Notes: generated from the letters alone by a model not told the origin. Shown: positions 1 through 10,443, numbered from the stretch's first letter. The stretch is 64,000 bases of DNA from Nitrospira sp. (GCA_024331045.1 JANDJC010000002.1:56092-120091); one strand, 5' to 3'. Numbers and translations are program-made.

Positions 1-2
1 CA

Positions 3-482
3 CACCATTCACTCGTGGAGGAAACACGGAGGGAACTTGAACGGGAATTAAAGAATCTCCGGAACGTCGAGCTTCCTCCCTTGAGTCCGTTCGACCCACC
101 GCCCAAGACGCCTTCCCAAGTTGAAGTCGCGGCAACCGGGGCGAACACGCTGGAAACGACTCTCAAAATCGCAGGGCAGTCGCAAGGCCCCAATCCCTAC
201 CTGAGCCGAATCCGGCAACAAATCAGCAGGGTCTGGGAGGCTCCTCCGATTGGTGTGGTAGGTCAGACTTATGTCGTCGTCGTCCGATTTCGCCTCCATC
301 GCAATGGATCGGTGAGTGGGGTGGGGATTGAACGGTCGTCCGGCAATGAGTATTACGATCTAGCCGGGCAACGGGCGGTGCTGAAAGCGCTTCCGTTTCC
401 ACCGTTTCCGGAGGAAGTGGCCGACCCCTATTATGATGTCTATTTCACCTTCGTGGTAGGAGAAAACAGAGGAGGAGGATGA
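3..482 (+). CDS. TonB/TolA C-terminal domain protein (5' end truncated by the window edge)
   Basis: Frame is open to the window edge. Motif 'VVVRFRLHRNGSVSGVGIERSSGNEYYDLAGQRAVLKALPFPPFPEE' is typical of the TonB C-terminal domain, and tolB follows with an ATGA overlap. Confidence 0.8.
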   Translation, partial: HHSLVEETRRELERELKNLRNVELPPLSPFDPPPKTPSQVEVAATGANTLETTLKIAGQSQGPNPYLSRIRQQISRVWEAPPIGVVGQTYVVVVRFRLHRNGSVSGVGIERSSGNEYYDLAGQRAVLKALPFPPFPEEVADPYYDVYFTFVVGENRGGG

Positions 483-1894
483 GTCAACGAATTGATTGGA
501 AGAGGGGGCTAAGTTGGAGGGGAGAGCAAGAAGGCTCGGTTTTGTCATTCTCAGCCTGTACCCTTCTTTTTGGCGTAGTGATCGTGCTGATAGGAGTCAC
601 CATTGCATGGATTATGGAGTCTGGCGCGACCGATGTGTTTCTTGAAGCGACACGCCCAGATTTTGAGAAAATTCCGGTGGGGATTGTGGGGATCGCCAAT
701 GTAGGGGGGGCGGGAGCTTCCGAGGGGCGAATGGGAGTCGGGGCCAGGATCGAGGAAGTGCTTAAAGCGGATCTGCGTCGTTCGCAGATCTTCTCTCTGA
801 TTGATTTGTCCGGGCTGGGGTTAAAAGCTGGCGAGCTGGGGCCAGAACCCCATCCCGCGTTCAAGCAGGCTGCGGAGTTGGGGGCTTCCGTTGTGGTCTG
901 GGGTAAGGCGGGCATCAAGGGAGAGGGCAACGAGAGCGACGTGAATATGGAAGCCTATGTCTATGATGTGGGGAGTGATGAAATGGTGGGGGGCAAACGA
1001 TACGTGGGCCCCCCCTCGGTTGTCCGATTGATGGCCCACCGCTTTGCGGATGAGTTGGTGTTTCGGTACACGGGAGAGCCGGGCATCGCCCGCACCAAGA
1101 TTGCCTATGTTGCCGAGCAGGGGGCGGCACGCGAACTGTTTGTGATGGACTACGACGGCTATGATCCTCGGCAGATCACAGCGGATGGCTTTCTTAACCT
1201 CATGCCGCGGTGGTCGCCTGATCGGCGGTTTTTAGTGTTTACTGCCTATCGCCAGCGAAACACTCAAACCATCGACATCATCGAATTGGCGACAGGAAAA
1301 CGCTCGACATTGGTGTCGCAGGGTGGGTTGAACATTACGCCGGCCTTGTCACCGGACGGCAATTTTCTGGCGTTTGCCTCCAGTCACGAGGGAAATTCCG
1401 AACTGTACCGTATGGATACTCGCACGAAGGTGGTTCAACGACTCACCGTTCATGCCGCCGGCGACCTGTCGCCGACGTGGTCTCCTTCTGGTCGTGAACT
1501 GGCATTTGTGTCGGATCGAAGTGGAGGACCTCAAATCTTTCTGATGAGCGCGGACGGCACCAACGTCCGCCGTTTGACGTTTGAAGGAGATTACAATGCG
1601 GCTCCAGCATGGTCGCCCCGCGGCAATTGGATTGCATACATTTGCCGAACACCGAAGAAGGAATACAAACTCTGCCTGATTACGCCGGACGGGCAAAAGC
1701 GAGTCCAATTGACGACAGGGCCGGGAGTTGACGATTCCCCTTCCTGGTCGCCGGATGGACGGCATCTAGTGTTTAGCTCAACCATGGATGGCAAGAGCCA
1801 CATCTATATGATCAATGTCGACGGCAAGGACCTTGAGCGGATCACCCACAGCGGCACCTATAACAGTGCTCCGGCCTGGTCACCAGCATCGTAG
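479..1894 (+). CDS. tolB: Tol-Pal system beta-propeller protein TolB
   Basis: N-terminal TolB domain followed by repeated 'P.WSPDG..L.F.S...G...IY.M..DG' propeller blades; located between a TonB/TolA-like gene and pal. Confidence 0.95.
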   Translation: MSQRIDWKRGLSWRGEQEGSVLSFSACTLLFGVVIVLIGVTIAWIMESGATDVFLEATRPDFEKIPVGIVGIANVGGAGASEGRMGVGARIEEVLKADLRRSQIFSLIDLSGLGLKAGELGPEPHPAFKQAAELGASVVVWGKAGIKGEGNESDVNMEAYVYDVGSDEMVGGKRYVGPPSVVRLMAHRFADELVFRYTGEPGIARTKIAYVAEQGAARELFVMDYDGYDPRQITADGFLNLMPRWSPDRRFLVFTAYRQRNTQTIDIIELATGKRSTLVSQGGLNITPALSPDGNFLAFASSHEGNSELYRMDTRTKVVQRLTVHAAGDLSPTWSPSGRELAFVSDRSGGPQIFLMSADGTNVRRLTFEGDYNAAPAWSPRGNWIAYICRTPKKEYKLCLITPDGQKRVQLTTGPGVDDSPSWSPDGRHLVFSSTMDGKSHIYMINVDGKDLERITHSGTYNSAPAWSPAS

Positions 1895-1998
1895 GGGAGG
1901 AGAGGGAGGAATTGGTTGTGCAGGGATCGTCTTCCGCGTATGCTTGAGCAAACAATTCTGACGGTTAAACGGAAAGAACGCTGAACAAAGGAGTAATC

Positions 1999-2658
1999 AT
2001 GATGATAAGGATGCGGGCGATGATCGGTGTGTCCCTGATGGTTGGGGCAAGTCTTATGATGATGGCTGGGTGTGCTACAAAATCCGTGCGGTCAGGCGGT
2101 GAGACGCAATTGGCGCAACGAGGGGTGGGGGAAACTGGGCAGGGGATGCAAGATTTGTCCCTGTCAGGACGGAATGGAGGCGAGGAAGGGTTGCGAGGCC
2201 TTGATAAGAATCCCTCGGAGGAGCGGGTTGGCAGTAATGTGTTGATGGCTAAGTCGGATCCTGGCAGTGCGGCTCGTCAGATGGATGAAATTCGGGCCGA
2301 ACAAGCGGCGGCCGCTGCGGCAGGGCTGCGCGATGTTTTCTTTGCCTTCGACAGTTTTGTGATTACCGAAGAGGGACGACAAGCGTTGTCCCGCAACGCC
2401 CAGTGGATTAAGGCAAACCAGGGAGCGCAACTGAGAATCGAAGGGCACTGCGACGAGCGAGGGACCTCCGCGTACAATCTGGTGCTGGGGGAAAAGCGAG
2501 CCAAGGCGGCCAGGAATTATCTGGTCGAACTGGGGGTGTCGCCCAGTCAGTTATCGGTGGTCTCGTACGGCAAAGAGCGGCCGTTCTGCAAAGAGCATGA
2601 TGAGTCTTGCTACGCACAAAACCGCCGGGCCCATATGGTCGTCAAGGCCAATCGGTAG
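1999..2658 (+). CDS. pal: Peptidoglycan-associated lipoprotein Pal (OmpA family)
   Basis: Lipobox 'MMMAGC'; OmpA-like 'RIEGHCDERGTSAYNLVLGEKRAKAARNYLVELGV...VSYGKERP'. Confidence 0.95.
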   Translation: MMIRMRAMIGVSLMVGASLMMMAGCATKSVRSGGETQLAQRGVGETGQGMQDLSLSGRNGGEEGLRGLDKNPSEERVGSNVLMAKSDPGSAARQMDEIRAEQAAAAAAGLRDVFFAFDSFVITEEGRQALSRNAQWIKANQGAQLRIEGHCDERGTSAYNLVLGEKRAKAARNYLVELGVSPSQLSVVSYGKERPFCKEHDESCYAQNRRAHMVVKANR

Positions 2659-2684
2659 CGAATACAGAATTGACGTTGAGCGTG

Positions 2685-4076
2685 ATGGCTGGCGAACTGC
2701 AACCAAAAACGGTGGCGCTCTCACGAACAATATGCAGAGGAAGAGCTGGGGTTCCGGGAGCCGCCGTCTTGTTTGTTCTGACGGTCGGATGTGTCGCCCA
2801 GCAGGCTGATCTCAGGCATACTGAGCAGAAACTTCACGATGAGGTTTCCCAAGTCAGGGCCAGGCAAGGGCAGGAAATCGCGGTATTGCGGGATCACGAA
2901 CTGCCCCAGATACGAGGCGAGGTGGAACGAGCCCTCCACCTTGCAAGGCAGACAGAGGCTGCGCAGGAGGACCTCAAACACCGACTAGCGCAACTGGAAC
3001 AGTACGTCAAAAAAATGGATGCTGACCAGGCTGCGCGATATGCATGGATTCAAAAAAGCTTTGACACGCAGGACACCAAACTTACGGCCAAGGTGAACGA
3101 ACTGTCTCGGGCGGTGGAAACTGCCATGGCGGCAATGAAAAAGGACGTCATTGAGGCGGTTCAACGGACCAACGAAGCGTTGGCCAAGCGGGTCAACGAA
3201 CGGTTGGAAGAGCAAGGAAGAGAAACGGCCGGCCAGCAGCAACAGCTCAATCATGTCAGCGAGAAGTTTGTCCAGTTCAATCAGGCCTTGACCGGCTTTC
3301 GGGAGGCTCTGACGGAATTGCACGAGCAGATGCAACAAGGTGAGCAAGCAGCCGGCAAGTCACTGGAGACGCTCTCTCAAAACTTTCAGTTGCTTGCGAC
3401 CAGGATCGCTGAGCAAGACCGGCGGATTGAAGCACTGGTGCGGTTGGTTGAGTCCAGCCGCTCCCAAACGGAAATGCTCCAACAAGCGGCGAAGGCGGCT
3501 TCTTCATCCGCTGAACCACTGATGCACGGTTCCGAGGCAGCTCGAACGGAGCAGCAGCGGTCTGAAGGGGGAGGAGGGATGGGGGGGCAGTTGCCATCTG
3601 GGGCCCCCCTGTCTGGAACGGCGCCTCCTTCCATTACGATTGTTCCACCGAAGGAGTTACCCCCCGAACCCGCCCCTGCCAAGACGGAACCTCCTCCTGA
3701 TCGGACCCAGTATGAGAGGGTGAAGGCTCTGTTCGATCAGGGCAATTTCAAGGCTGCGCGAAATGGCTTCATGGCATTTTTGTCGGAATACCCCAATTCA
3801 GACCTGGCGCCGAATGCGCGGTATTGGCTGGGTGAGACCTACTATCGTGAAAATGACTACCAGAAGGCAATCGAGGCGTATAACCAGGTTGAGATCCAAT
3901 ATCCCCGTAGTGAGAAGGTCCCCGACGCTATTTTCAAAAAGGGTTTGGCGTATTTGGAACTAAAGGATAAAGAGCGGGCGGAATCGGCGTTCAAGCAGGT
4001 GATCACACTCTATCCCAAAAGCCCTCAAGCGGGAAAGGCCTCGGATAAGCTGAGCAAGCTCAAAAGCGGGCGGTGA
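2685..4076 (+). CDS. Tol-Pal-associated coiled-coil/TPR protein (YbgF/CpoB-like), long form
   Basis: Long coiled coil then TPRs 'ARYWLGETYYRENDYQKAIEAYNQVEIQYPRSEKVPDAIFKKGLAYLEL'. The internal ATG at 2685 is preferred over the ORF-track start at 2607, which overlaps pal. Confidence 0.85.
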   Translation: MAGELQPKTVALSRTICRGRAGVPGAAVLFVLTVGCVAQQADLRHTEQKLHDEVSQVRARQGQEIAVLRDHELPQIRGEVERALHLARQTEAAQEDLKHRLAQLEQYVKKMDADQAARYAWIQKSFDTQDTKLTAKVNELSRAVETAMAAMKKDVIEAVQRTNEALAKRVNERLEEQGRETAGQQQQLNHVSEKFVQFNQALTGFREALTELHEQMQQGEQAAGKSLETLSQNFQLLATRIAEQDRRIEALVRLVESSRSQTEMLQQAAKAASSSAEPLMHGSEAARTEQQRSEGGGGMGGQLPSGAPLSGTAPPSITIVPPKELPPEPAPAKTEPPPDRTQYERVKALFDQGNFKAARNGFMAFLSEYPNSDLAPNARYWLGETYYRENDYQKAIEAYNQVEIQYPRSEKVPDAIFKKGLAYLELKDKERAESAFKQVITLYPKSPQAGKASDKLSKLKSGR

Positions 4077-4828
4077 CCTTCATGACCTACCCCAAAGTGG
4101 TCTCGGCACTGTTGGTGATCCTGTCGGTAGAGGGCATGGCCGGGTGTGCCAAGCATGCGGATTTTGTCGCGGTGCGCGAGCAACTGGCTGTCATGTCACG
4201 AGCACACGAACATGACCGGGAGCGGTTGGATGCCATGGCCAGGCGGGTTGAGTCGCTTGAGCGGTCCAGAGATTCTGAAGCGGGCACCAGACAACGACTG
4301 GATGAGGTGGTTGCTCGTCTGCAAAAAATCGAGGCCAGATTGGCGAAGATGGAGGAGACCGCAACACACTTGCCGGCCAAGGCCGATGGGCCTCCAGCTT
4401 CCCGATCGACCAAACCGCTTTCTCACTCTGACCCCCCATCCGAGGCGACGGGGATTACGCCCACGATGGCGTTTAATCTCGCCTACAATGATTATCTTGG
4501 TGGCAAATATGAGCTGGCGGTGGCAGGCTTTCAACGGTTTCTCAAGGATTTTCCGGAAACATCGCTCAAGGCCAACGCCCAGTATTGGCTGGGAGAATCG
4601 TATTACAAGATAAAGGAGTATGGTCGTGCCCTACAGGTTTTCGAATCGTTGGTTGCCGAGCATCCGAACAGTGAGAAGACTCCTGCCGCTTTGTACAAAC
4701 TGGGGGTGTTGGCGGCGGAGACGGGCGATTTCGTAAAATCGAGAAAAAACTTGAAACGGGTGCTCGAGGAGTTCCCTGGATCGGAGGAGTCTCGCCTGGC
4801 GAAAATGAAGCTGGCCGAAATCCGATGA
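4073..4828 (+). CDS. Second YbgF/CpoB-like TPR protein, tandem paralogue
   Basis: C-terminal TPRs 'AQYWLGESYYKIKEYGRALQVFESLVAEHPNSEKTPAALYKLGVLA' resemble the preceding gene; 4-bp overlap with it. Confidence 0.85.
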   Translation: MTFMTYPKVVSALLVILSVEGMAGCAKHADFVAVREQLAVMSRAHEHDRERLDAMARRVESLERSRDSEAGTRQRLDEVVARLQKIEARLAKMEETATHLPAKADGPPASRSTKPLSHSDPPSEATGITPTMAFNLAYNDYLGGKYELAVAGFQRFLKDFPETSLKANAQYWLGESYYKIKEYGRALQVFESLVAEHPNSEKTPAALYKLGVLAAETGDFVKSRKNLKRVLEEFPGSEESRLAKMKLAEIR

Positions 4829-4879
4829 TGGGGCCTGTGGCCAGTCCTGCCTTTTCCACATCGCTTCACTTGTGAGAAG

Positions 4880-6742
4880 ATGGGTGCCATGGTAATGGGT
4901 GGCGGGGGCAAGATCCGCATATTGCCGGAGGACATCGTCGGCCTTATCGCTGCCGGCGAAGTGATTGAACGCCCGGCTGCTGTGGTGAAGGAGCTGATCG
5001 AAAACAGTCTGGACGCGGGAAGCCGGTATATCACCATCGAGGTCAAAGATGGTGGATTGACCATGATCCGCGTGACAGACGATGGGGAAGGAATGACGGC
5101 CGGCGACGCTCAATTAGCCTTTGCGCGTCACGCGACAAGCAAGCTCCACGCTGAGCAGGACCTGTGGGCGATTCGCACTATGGGATTTCGAGGCGAGGCA
5201 CTGCCCAGCATTGCTGCCGTCTCCCATGTCCGGGTGACAACCGCCCTGCACCGTGCCGAAACCGGCCTTGCGTTTGAGGTGAGGCAGGGACAGATTGGCT
5301 CCCTCACGGAGACTGCTCCGGTAGCCGGCACCAGCATCGAGGTGACCGATCTGTTTTCAAATCAGCCGGCCCGTAAAAAGTTCCTGAAATCGATCGCCAC
5401 AGAATTTTCCCATATCAGCCGCGTGGTCCAGCAGGCGGCGCTAGCCTGGCCGTCCGTCCATTTTCGGTTGATCCACAACGGTACGGAGGTCATGAATTAT
5501 CCGGCTGTGTTGTCCGAGCGGGATCGCGTGGCGCAAGTCTATCGGCCGTCCTTCCTTGCTCGTTGCCTGGAAGTTCGAACGGTGTTGCCGATGGCGCAAG
5601 TCAGCGGGTATGTCATCGACCCGGTCCATGCCCGGTCGTCTCGGGTCCCTCAAGAGCTGTTCGTCAACCGCCGGCCAGTTCGCAGTGCGACGGTCTTTCA
5701 CGCAGTGGCCGAGGGGTATGGGGCTACTCTGGCCAAAGGCTGTCATCCCCTCTTTGTCTTGTTCTTAGAAGTCGATCCGGTTCAGGTCGATGTCAATGTC
5801 CATCCCGCCAAACGGGAGGTCCGCTTTGCAGATCAGGAGTTCATCCACCAATTGATGCGAAGAGCGGTGCGTTGCGCGATTGGGGGAGAGAGGAACCTCC
5901 AAATTGCAGGGGAGACGGAACAGGTGGTCCAGAACAAGGAAGTGGCGACCCGTCCATGCCAAGGGCATCCCCTAGGCGCCGCGGAGATGGTGCTGAAAGA
6001 AGAAGCCCACGAAGAAGCCGACATTGAAAGGGCCAAACGGGCAAAACCAGAGGGAGCGTCGGACAGTCAATTGATGGAACGGTTGGATATATCGTTTCGG
6101 TTCAGCGATCAACTGTCGTATGTCAAAGAAACGGCGGAGTGCTATGAACGGCTATCTCAACAGGAGATAGTCGTGCTCGGCCAGATGAATCGAACGTTTC
6201 TGATCGTCCGGCTGGGTGGGGATCTGGCGGTGATTGATCAACACACGGCCCACGAGCGGGTGTTATTTGAGCGGTTGCTTCGCGGGTGGTTGAGGCGGGA
6301 TATTCAGGCTCAACCGTTGCTTATTCCGGAATCAATCACGGTCTCGGCTGCGCACGCCGCGTTGCTTGGTCGGCATCTGGGGGATCTTGAGAAATTGGGA
6401 CTCGAACTGGAGCCATTTGGGGGATCGACCGTGTTGGTGAGGGCTGTGCCGCTGGGATTGGGCAAGATCGATGTAGAATCATTGTTGCTTGATCTTCTTG
6501 ACGATCTCAGTCAATGGAATCAGGCAACCACTCTGGAGGCCAAAGTGCGCCCGATCTTGGCCTCGTTGGCGTGCCACGCTGCGGTTCGAGCTGGTCGTTC
6601 GTTGGAACCACTAGAAATCAAGGCGTTGGTCGAGGATTGGATAGCCGAGGGAGAGCAGAGCACCTGTCCTCATGGGAGGCGAACGGTGTTTCGGCTCAGC
6701 ACGGCAGATCTCGAAAAAATGTTCGGGCGGGCTGGATGGTGA
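4880..6742 (+). CDS. mutL: DNA mismatch repair endonuclease MutL
   Basis: GHKL ATPase motifs 'VVKELIENSLDAGS', 'DDGEGM', 'TMGFRGEALPSIAAVS'; followed by miaA. Confidence 0.97.
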   Translation: MGAMVMGGGGKIRILPEDIVGLIAAGEVIERPAAVVKELIENSLDAGSRYITIEVKDGGLTMIRVTDDGEGMTAGDAQLAFARHATSKLHAEQDLWAIRTMGFRGEALPSIAAVSHVRVTTALHRAETGLAFEVRQGQIGSLTETAPVAGTSIEVTDLFSNQPARKKFLKSIATEFSHISRVVQQAALAWPSVHFRLIHNGTEVMNYPAVLSERDRVAQVYRPSFLARCLEVRTVLPMAQVSGYVIDPVHARSSRVPQELFVNRRPVRSATVFHAVAEGYGATLAKGCHPLFVLFLEVDPVQVDVNVHPAKREVRFADQEFIHQLMRRAVRCAIGGERNLQIAGETEQVVQNKEVATRPCQGHPLGAAEMVLKEEAHEEADIERAKRAKPEGASDSQLMERLDISFRFSDQLSYVKETAECYERLSQQEIVVLGQMNRTFLIVRLGGDLAVIDQHTAHERVLFERLLRGWLRRDIQAQPLLIPESITVSAAHAALLGRHLGDLEKLGLELEPFGGSTVLVRAVPLGLGKIDVESLLLDLLDDLSQWNQATTLEAKVRPILASLACHAAVRAGRSLEPLEIKALVEDWIAEGEQSTCPHGRRTVFRLSTADLEKMFGRAGW

Positions 6743-6872
6743 AGGGGCGAAAGTGATAACGGTCACGGGAACAAGTTGGAAGACGTGGATCCCGCGAGGG
6801 CTGGTGGTCTGGTTGTTCGATGAGGGGGTGGGGATGCTAGCGCTGGCAACTGGGCGATCATGAGGGCTATGT

Positions 6873-7898
6873 ATGGTGGATCTTGCTGACACAGTCTGGC
6901 GTCGACGCCCGTTGATCGTCTTGTTGGGACCAACGGCGGTGGGCAAAAGTCGGATTGCGGTGGAAGTTGCACGGCATTTCTCAACGGAGGTGCTCACGGC
7001 CGACTCGCGGCAAGTCTATCGGGGTATGGATATTGGCACGGATAAGCCATCACTTGCTGAGCGGCAGGGTGTGCCCCATCGGCTCATTGATCTAGTCGAT
7101 CCAGACCAAGCTTTCAATGCGGGGCACTACCGGCGAGCGGCCCTCGCCGAAATCGAACGACTCTACGCAGCTCGCCGGCTACCGCTCGTGGTCGGGGGGA
7201 CAGGACTCTACATTCGAGCGTTAGTGCGTGGACTCTGCCCGGCACCGGAGGCCAGCCCTGCGATGCGTCAAGAGTTTGCGGCTCTCAGTGAACGAGAAGG
7301 ACGAGATCGCCTGTATGCGGAACTGGTCATGGTTGATCCTACCACGGCGGCGCGATTGCATCCCCGTGATGAGGCGAAAATCATCCGGGCGTTGGAGGTC
7401 TATCGATTGTCGGGTCGGCCGATGTCTGCCTGGCAGGAAGGACACGGATTTCACGAACGGCCGTTCTGTTCTCTCTTGATCGGATTACGGAGGGAGCGGG
7501 AGGATCTCTATCGCTGCATCGAAAGACGTATCGACTGGCAGTTGGCCCATGGCATGGTGGAGGAGACCTCCACGTTGCTTGCCCGGGGGTATGGGCGGCA
7601 GTTGGGTTCGATGAAAGCTCTGGGATATCGGCACGTGGCGGCCTATTTGGCCGGGGAGTGCAGTGAAGCCGATATGGTTCGGCTGTTTAAACGTGATACA
7701 AGGCGGTTCGCGAAGCGGCAGATGACATGGTTTCGGAAAGAAGCCGATGTGCAATGGATGTTGATCAGGGAAACCGAATCGCTCGATCAAACGGTTCGGC
7801 GGGTGATCACCCTCATAGAACAATTTCTTGAGGCACTCAGCACTGGTTCACAACCCGAGGTGATACCCTTGATGGAGCAAGGAGCAAGAAACCGGTGA
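6873..7898 (+). CDS. miaA: tRNA dimethylallyltransferase MiaA
   Basis: 'VLLGPTAVGKSRIAVEVARHFSTEVLTADSRQVYRGMDIGTDKPS'. Confidence 0.97.
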   Translation: MVDLADTVWRRRPLIVLLGPTAVGKSRIAVEVARHFSTEVLTADSRQVYRGMDIGTDKPSLAERQGVPHRLIDLVDPDQAFNAGHYRRAALAEIERLYAARRLPLVVGGTGLYIRALVRGLCPAPEASPAMRQEFAALSEREGRDRLYAELVMVDPTTAARLHPRDEAKIIRALEVYRLSGRPMSAWQEGHGFHERPFCSLLIGLRREREDLYRCIERRIDWQLAHGMVEETSTLLARGYGRQLGSMKALGYRHVAAYLAGECSEADMVRLFKRDTRRFAKRQMTWFRKEADVQWMLIRETESLDQTVRRVITLIEQFLEALSTGSQPEVIPLMEQGARNR

Positions 7899-8776
7899 GC
7901 ACATCAACGCGGCGCGAAGCACCGGTCGTGGCGGTGCTCGGAGGAAGCGGCCTCTATGCGATGGAAGGGCTCAAGGAGGCGAAGGAGCATCGACTCCGCA
8001 CCCCCTTTGGTGCACCATCGGGGCCGGTGATCGTCGGCCTTCTTGATGGGGTGCCCGTTGCATTTCTTGCCCGACACGGCAGTGGACATCGGATGAACCC
8101 GAGCACGATCAACTATCGGGCCAATATTTATGCCCTCAAGTCCATGGGAGTTTCTCGTGTGCTTTCGGTGAGTGCGGTAGGGAGCCTCAAAGAAGCTATC
8201 GCGCCCGGCCATGTGGTTGTGCCTGATCAGTTTATTGATCTGACGAAGCGGCGGCCCTCCACCTTTTTCGAAGACGGTATCGTCGCGCATGTGGCCTTTG
8301 GCGAGCCGGTTTGCGCCGCCCTCTCAGACAACCTGGTGGCGTCCGCTCGCTCATTGGGTGCAACGGTTCATGCGGGTGGCACGTATGTCTGCATCGAGGG
8401 ACCTCAGTTCTCCACCAAGAGCGAATCGCGACTCTATCGGCAGTGGGGAGCGGATATTATCGGAATGACGAATATGCCGGAAGCGAAACTAGCCCGTGAA
8501 GCTGAGCTTTGCTACGCCACGCTGGCGTTGGTGACGGACTATGATTGTTGGCATGCCACGGAGGAAGCGGTGACGGTGGACGCGATCCTGGCCATGCTGC
8601 ATCGCAACGTGGAGTTGGCCAAACGAGTGTTACGGGAGGCGATTCCCCGAGCGGTGGCAATGGAAGCATGCGTCTGCCAGCATGCGCTGGACCATGCTAT
8701 TGTGACGGATCGGAAGAAGATTCCCCTTCCGCTCAAACGCAAACTCGCCCTGCTGACACGACGAGTCTGGCCGTAG
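7895..8776 (+). CDS. mtnP: S-methyl-5'-thioadenosine phosphorylase
   Basis: 'VLGGSGLYAMEGL', 'FLARHGSGHRMNPSTINYRANIYALKSMGV', 'CIEGPQFSTKSES...GMTNMPEAKLAREAELCYATLALVTDYDCW'. Confidence 0.93.
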   Translation: MSTSTRREAPVVAVLGGSGLYAMEGLKEAKEHRLRTPFGAPSGPVIVGLLDGVPVAFLARHGSGHRMNPSTINYRANIYALKSMGVSRVLSVSAVGSLKEAIAPGHVVVPDQFIDLTKRRPSTFFEDGIVAHVAFGEPVCAALSDNLVASARSLGATVHAGGTYVCIEGPQFSTKSESRLYRQWGADIIGMTNMPEAKLAREAELCYATLALVTDYDCWHATEEAVTVDAILAMLHRNVELAKRVLREAIPRAVAMEACVCQHALDHAIVTDRKKIPLPLKRKLALLTRRVWP

Positions 8777-8802
8777 ACGCACTAATCAAGGAGCGAAACC
8801 CG

Positions 8803-9717
8803 ATGAGCAAATTGCTGGTGGTGGGGTCGGTTGCACTGGATACCGTCAAAACCCCATTTGGTGAGAGAACGGACGTCCTCGGAGGATCGGCGACGTACTT
8901 CTCGACGGCGGCCAGTTTTTTTACGTCCGTCGCATTGATCGCCGTCGTCGGAGACGATTTCCCGGCGCAGCATGTGGCGTTTCTCAAGAGTCGCGGTATT
9001 GATGTGACGGGACTTGAGCGTCGTCCGGGCGCGACCTTCCGGTGGAAGGGCGAGTACACGCACCAATTGAACGAGGCGCATACGTTAGAAACTCACCTCA
9101 ACGTGTTTGAGACATTCCGTCCCGTCATTCCGGCAACTCATCGCTCTCCGGAGGTGCTATTTCTGGGCAACATTGATCCGGAGCTGCAATGGGACGTGCT
9201 ACAGAAAGTCAATCGCCCCTCCTTGATCGCTTGCGATACGATGAATTTTTGGATCGCTCGCAAGCGGGAGGCATTGTGGCGGGTGCTCGAGCAAGTTGAT
9301 GTCCTGATCATTAACGACGGTGAGGCCCGCGCTTTGGGACAAGACTCCAACTTGGTCAAGGTAGCGAAGCTCGTGCTCTCGCGCGGCCCCAAACACCTGA
9401 TTGTCAAACGGGGGGAGTACGGTGTGTTGATGTTTAATGAAAAGCATGTGTTTGCGGCGCCGGCGTTTCCTCTTGAAGATGTGCATGACCCCACGGGAGC
9501 TGGTGATACGTTTGCCGGTGGTTTCTTGGGCTATTTGGCCGCTACAGGCAATCGATCGCCGGAGGCCATGAAACAAGCGATCATCTTTGGCAGCGTCATG
9601 GCTTCCTTTACGGTAGAATCCTTTAGCCTTGACCGATTGCGCATCCTGGATTACAAAGAAGTGCAGGAACGGTTCCGTGAATTCAAGCGATTGACCCACT
9701 TCGAAGATATTGTGTGA
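8803..9717 (+). CDS. PfkB-family carbohydrate/nucleoside kinase
   Basis: 'GGSATYFSTAASFF' and PfkB signature 'DPTGAGDTFAGGFLGYLA'. ATG at 8803 preferred over the ORF-track start at 8545. Confidence 0.9.
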   Translation: MSKLLVVGSVALDTVKTPFGERTDVLGGSATYFSTAASFFTSVALIAVVGDDFPAQHVAFLKSRGIDVTGLERRPGATFRWKGEYTHQLNEAHTLETHLNVFETFRPVIPATHRSPEVLFLGNIDPELQWDVLQKVNRPSLIACDTMNFWIARKREALWRVLEQVDVLIINDGEARALGQDSNLVKVAKLVLSRGPKHLIVKRGEYGVLMFNEKHVFAAPAFPLEDVHDPTGAGDTFAGGFLGYLAATGNRSPEAMKQAIIFGSVMASFTVESFSLDRLRILDYKEVQERFREFKRLTHFEDIV

Positions 9718-10421
9718 AGCCTGTCATGGGAATGGGGCGAGGGAAGAGGCAAGAGGTCGGGCGATGGGGCGGGGCGGGCTATCTGCTGGCAGGGGTGGGG
9801 CTGCTGGGTAGTGTGCTCGGAGGGTGTGCCGCTACAGAGGAAGAGATCAGGAAATCGCAGGGGTATTATCAAGAAGGGTTGGCGACTCTTCCAGGCGATC
9901 GGCAGCGGGCGTTCGTGTCGTTTCAGAAAGCGGTGCAACTCAATCCCAACAACAAAGAAGCCCGCTACGCGTTGGGCCATGTGTACGCCATGCAGGGAAA
10001 GTTGACAAAGGCGGAGGAAGAATTCCGCGCAGCGATTAAGATCGATGAGGATTACTCTGAGGCCCATACATATTTAGGGCAGATCCTTGCCAGTCAAAGC
10101 CGCTGGGACGAGGCAATTAAGTCGTACCGGCGGGCGCTGGCCAATCCTCTGTACGTCACTCCGGATTTGGCATGGTTTCACCTGGGCCGGGCCTTGGCGC
10201 AGAAGGGCGACCTGCAAGCGGCGATGGAGGCATTCGAGGATGCGTTAACCACCAGTCCTCCAAGCGTTCCGCCCGCCATGACCCATTTAGAGTTGGCGCA
10301 GGTTTACATCAAATTAGGCTATGTCACGAAAGCCCGTGAGGCGCTCAAACAGGTGGAATTGCTAGATCAAAAAGGCGAATATGCGGCGGTCACCGCTGAA
10401 CTATTAGCGCGATTAAAGTGA
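9714..10421 (+). CDS. TPR-repeat lipoprotein (PilF/PilW-like)
   Basis: Lipobox-like 'LGSVLGGC'; TPRs 'AFVSFQKAVQLNPNNKEARYALGHVYAMQGKLTKAEEEFRAAIKID'. Confidence 0.8.
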   Translation: MKPVMGMGRGKRQEVGRWGGAGYLLAGVGLLGSVLGGCAATEEEIRKSQGYYQEGLATLPGDRQRAFVSFQKAVQLNPNNKEARYALGHVYAMQGKLTKAEEEFRAAIKIDEDYSEAHTYLGQILASQSRWDEAIKSYRRALANPLYVTPDLAWFHLGRALAQKGDLQAAMEAFEDALTTSPPSVPPAMTHLELAQVYIKLGYVTKAREALKQVELLDQKGEYAAVTAELLARLK

Positions 10422-10443
10422 CCAAGAGAAACTCGAAGAGGCG

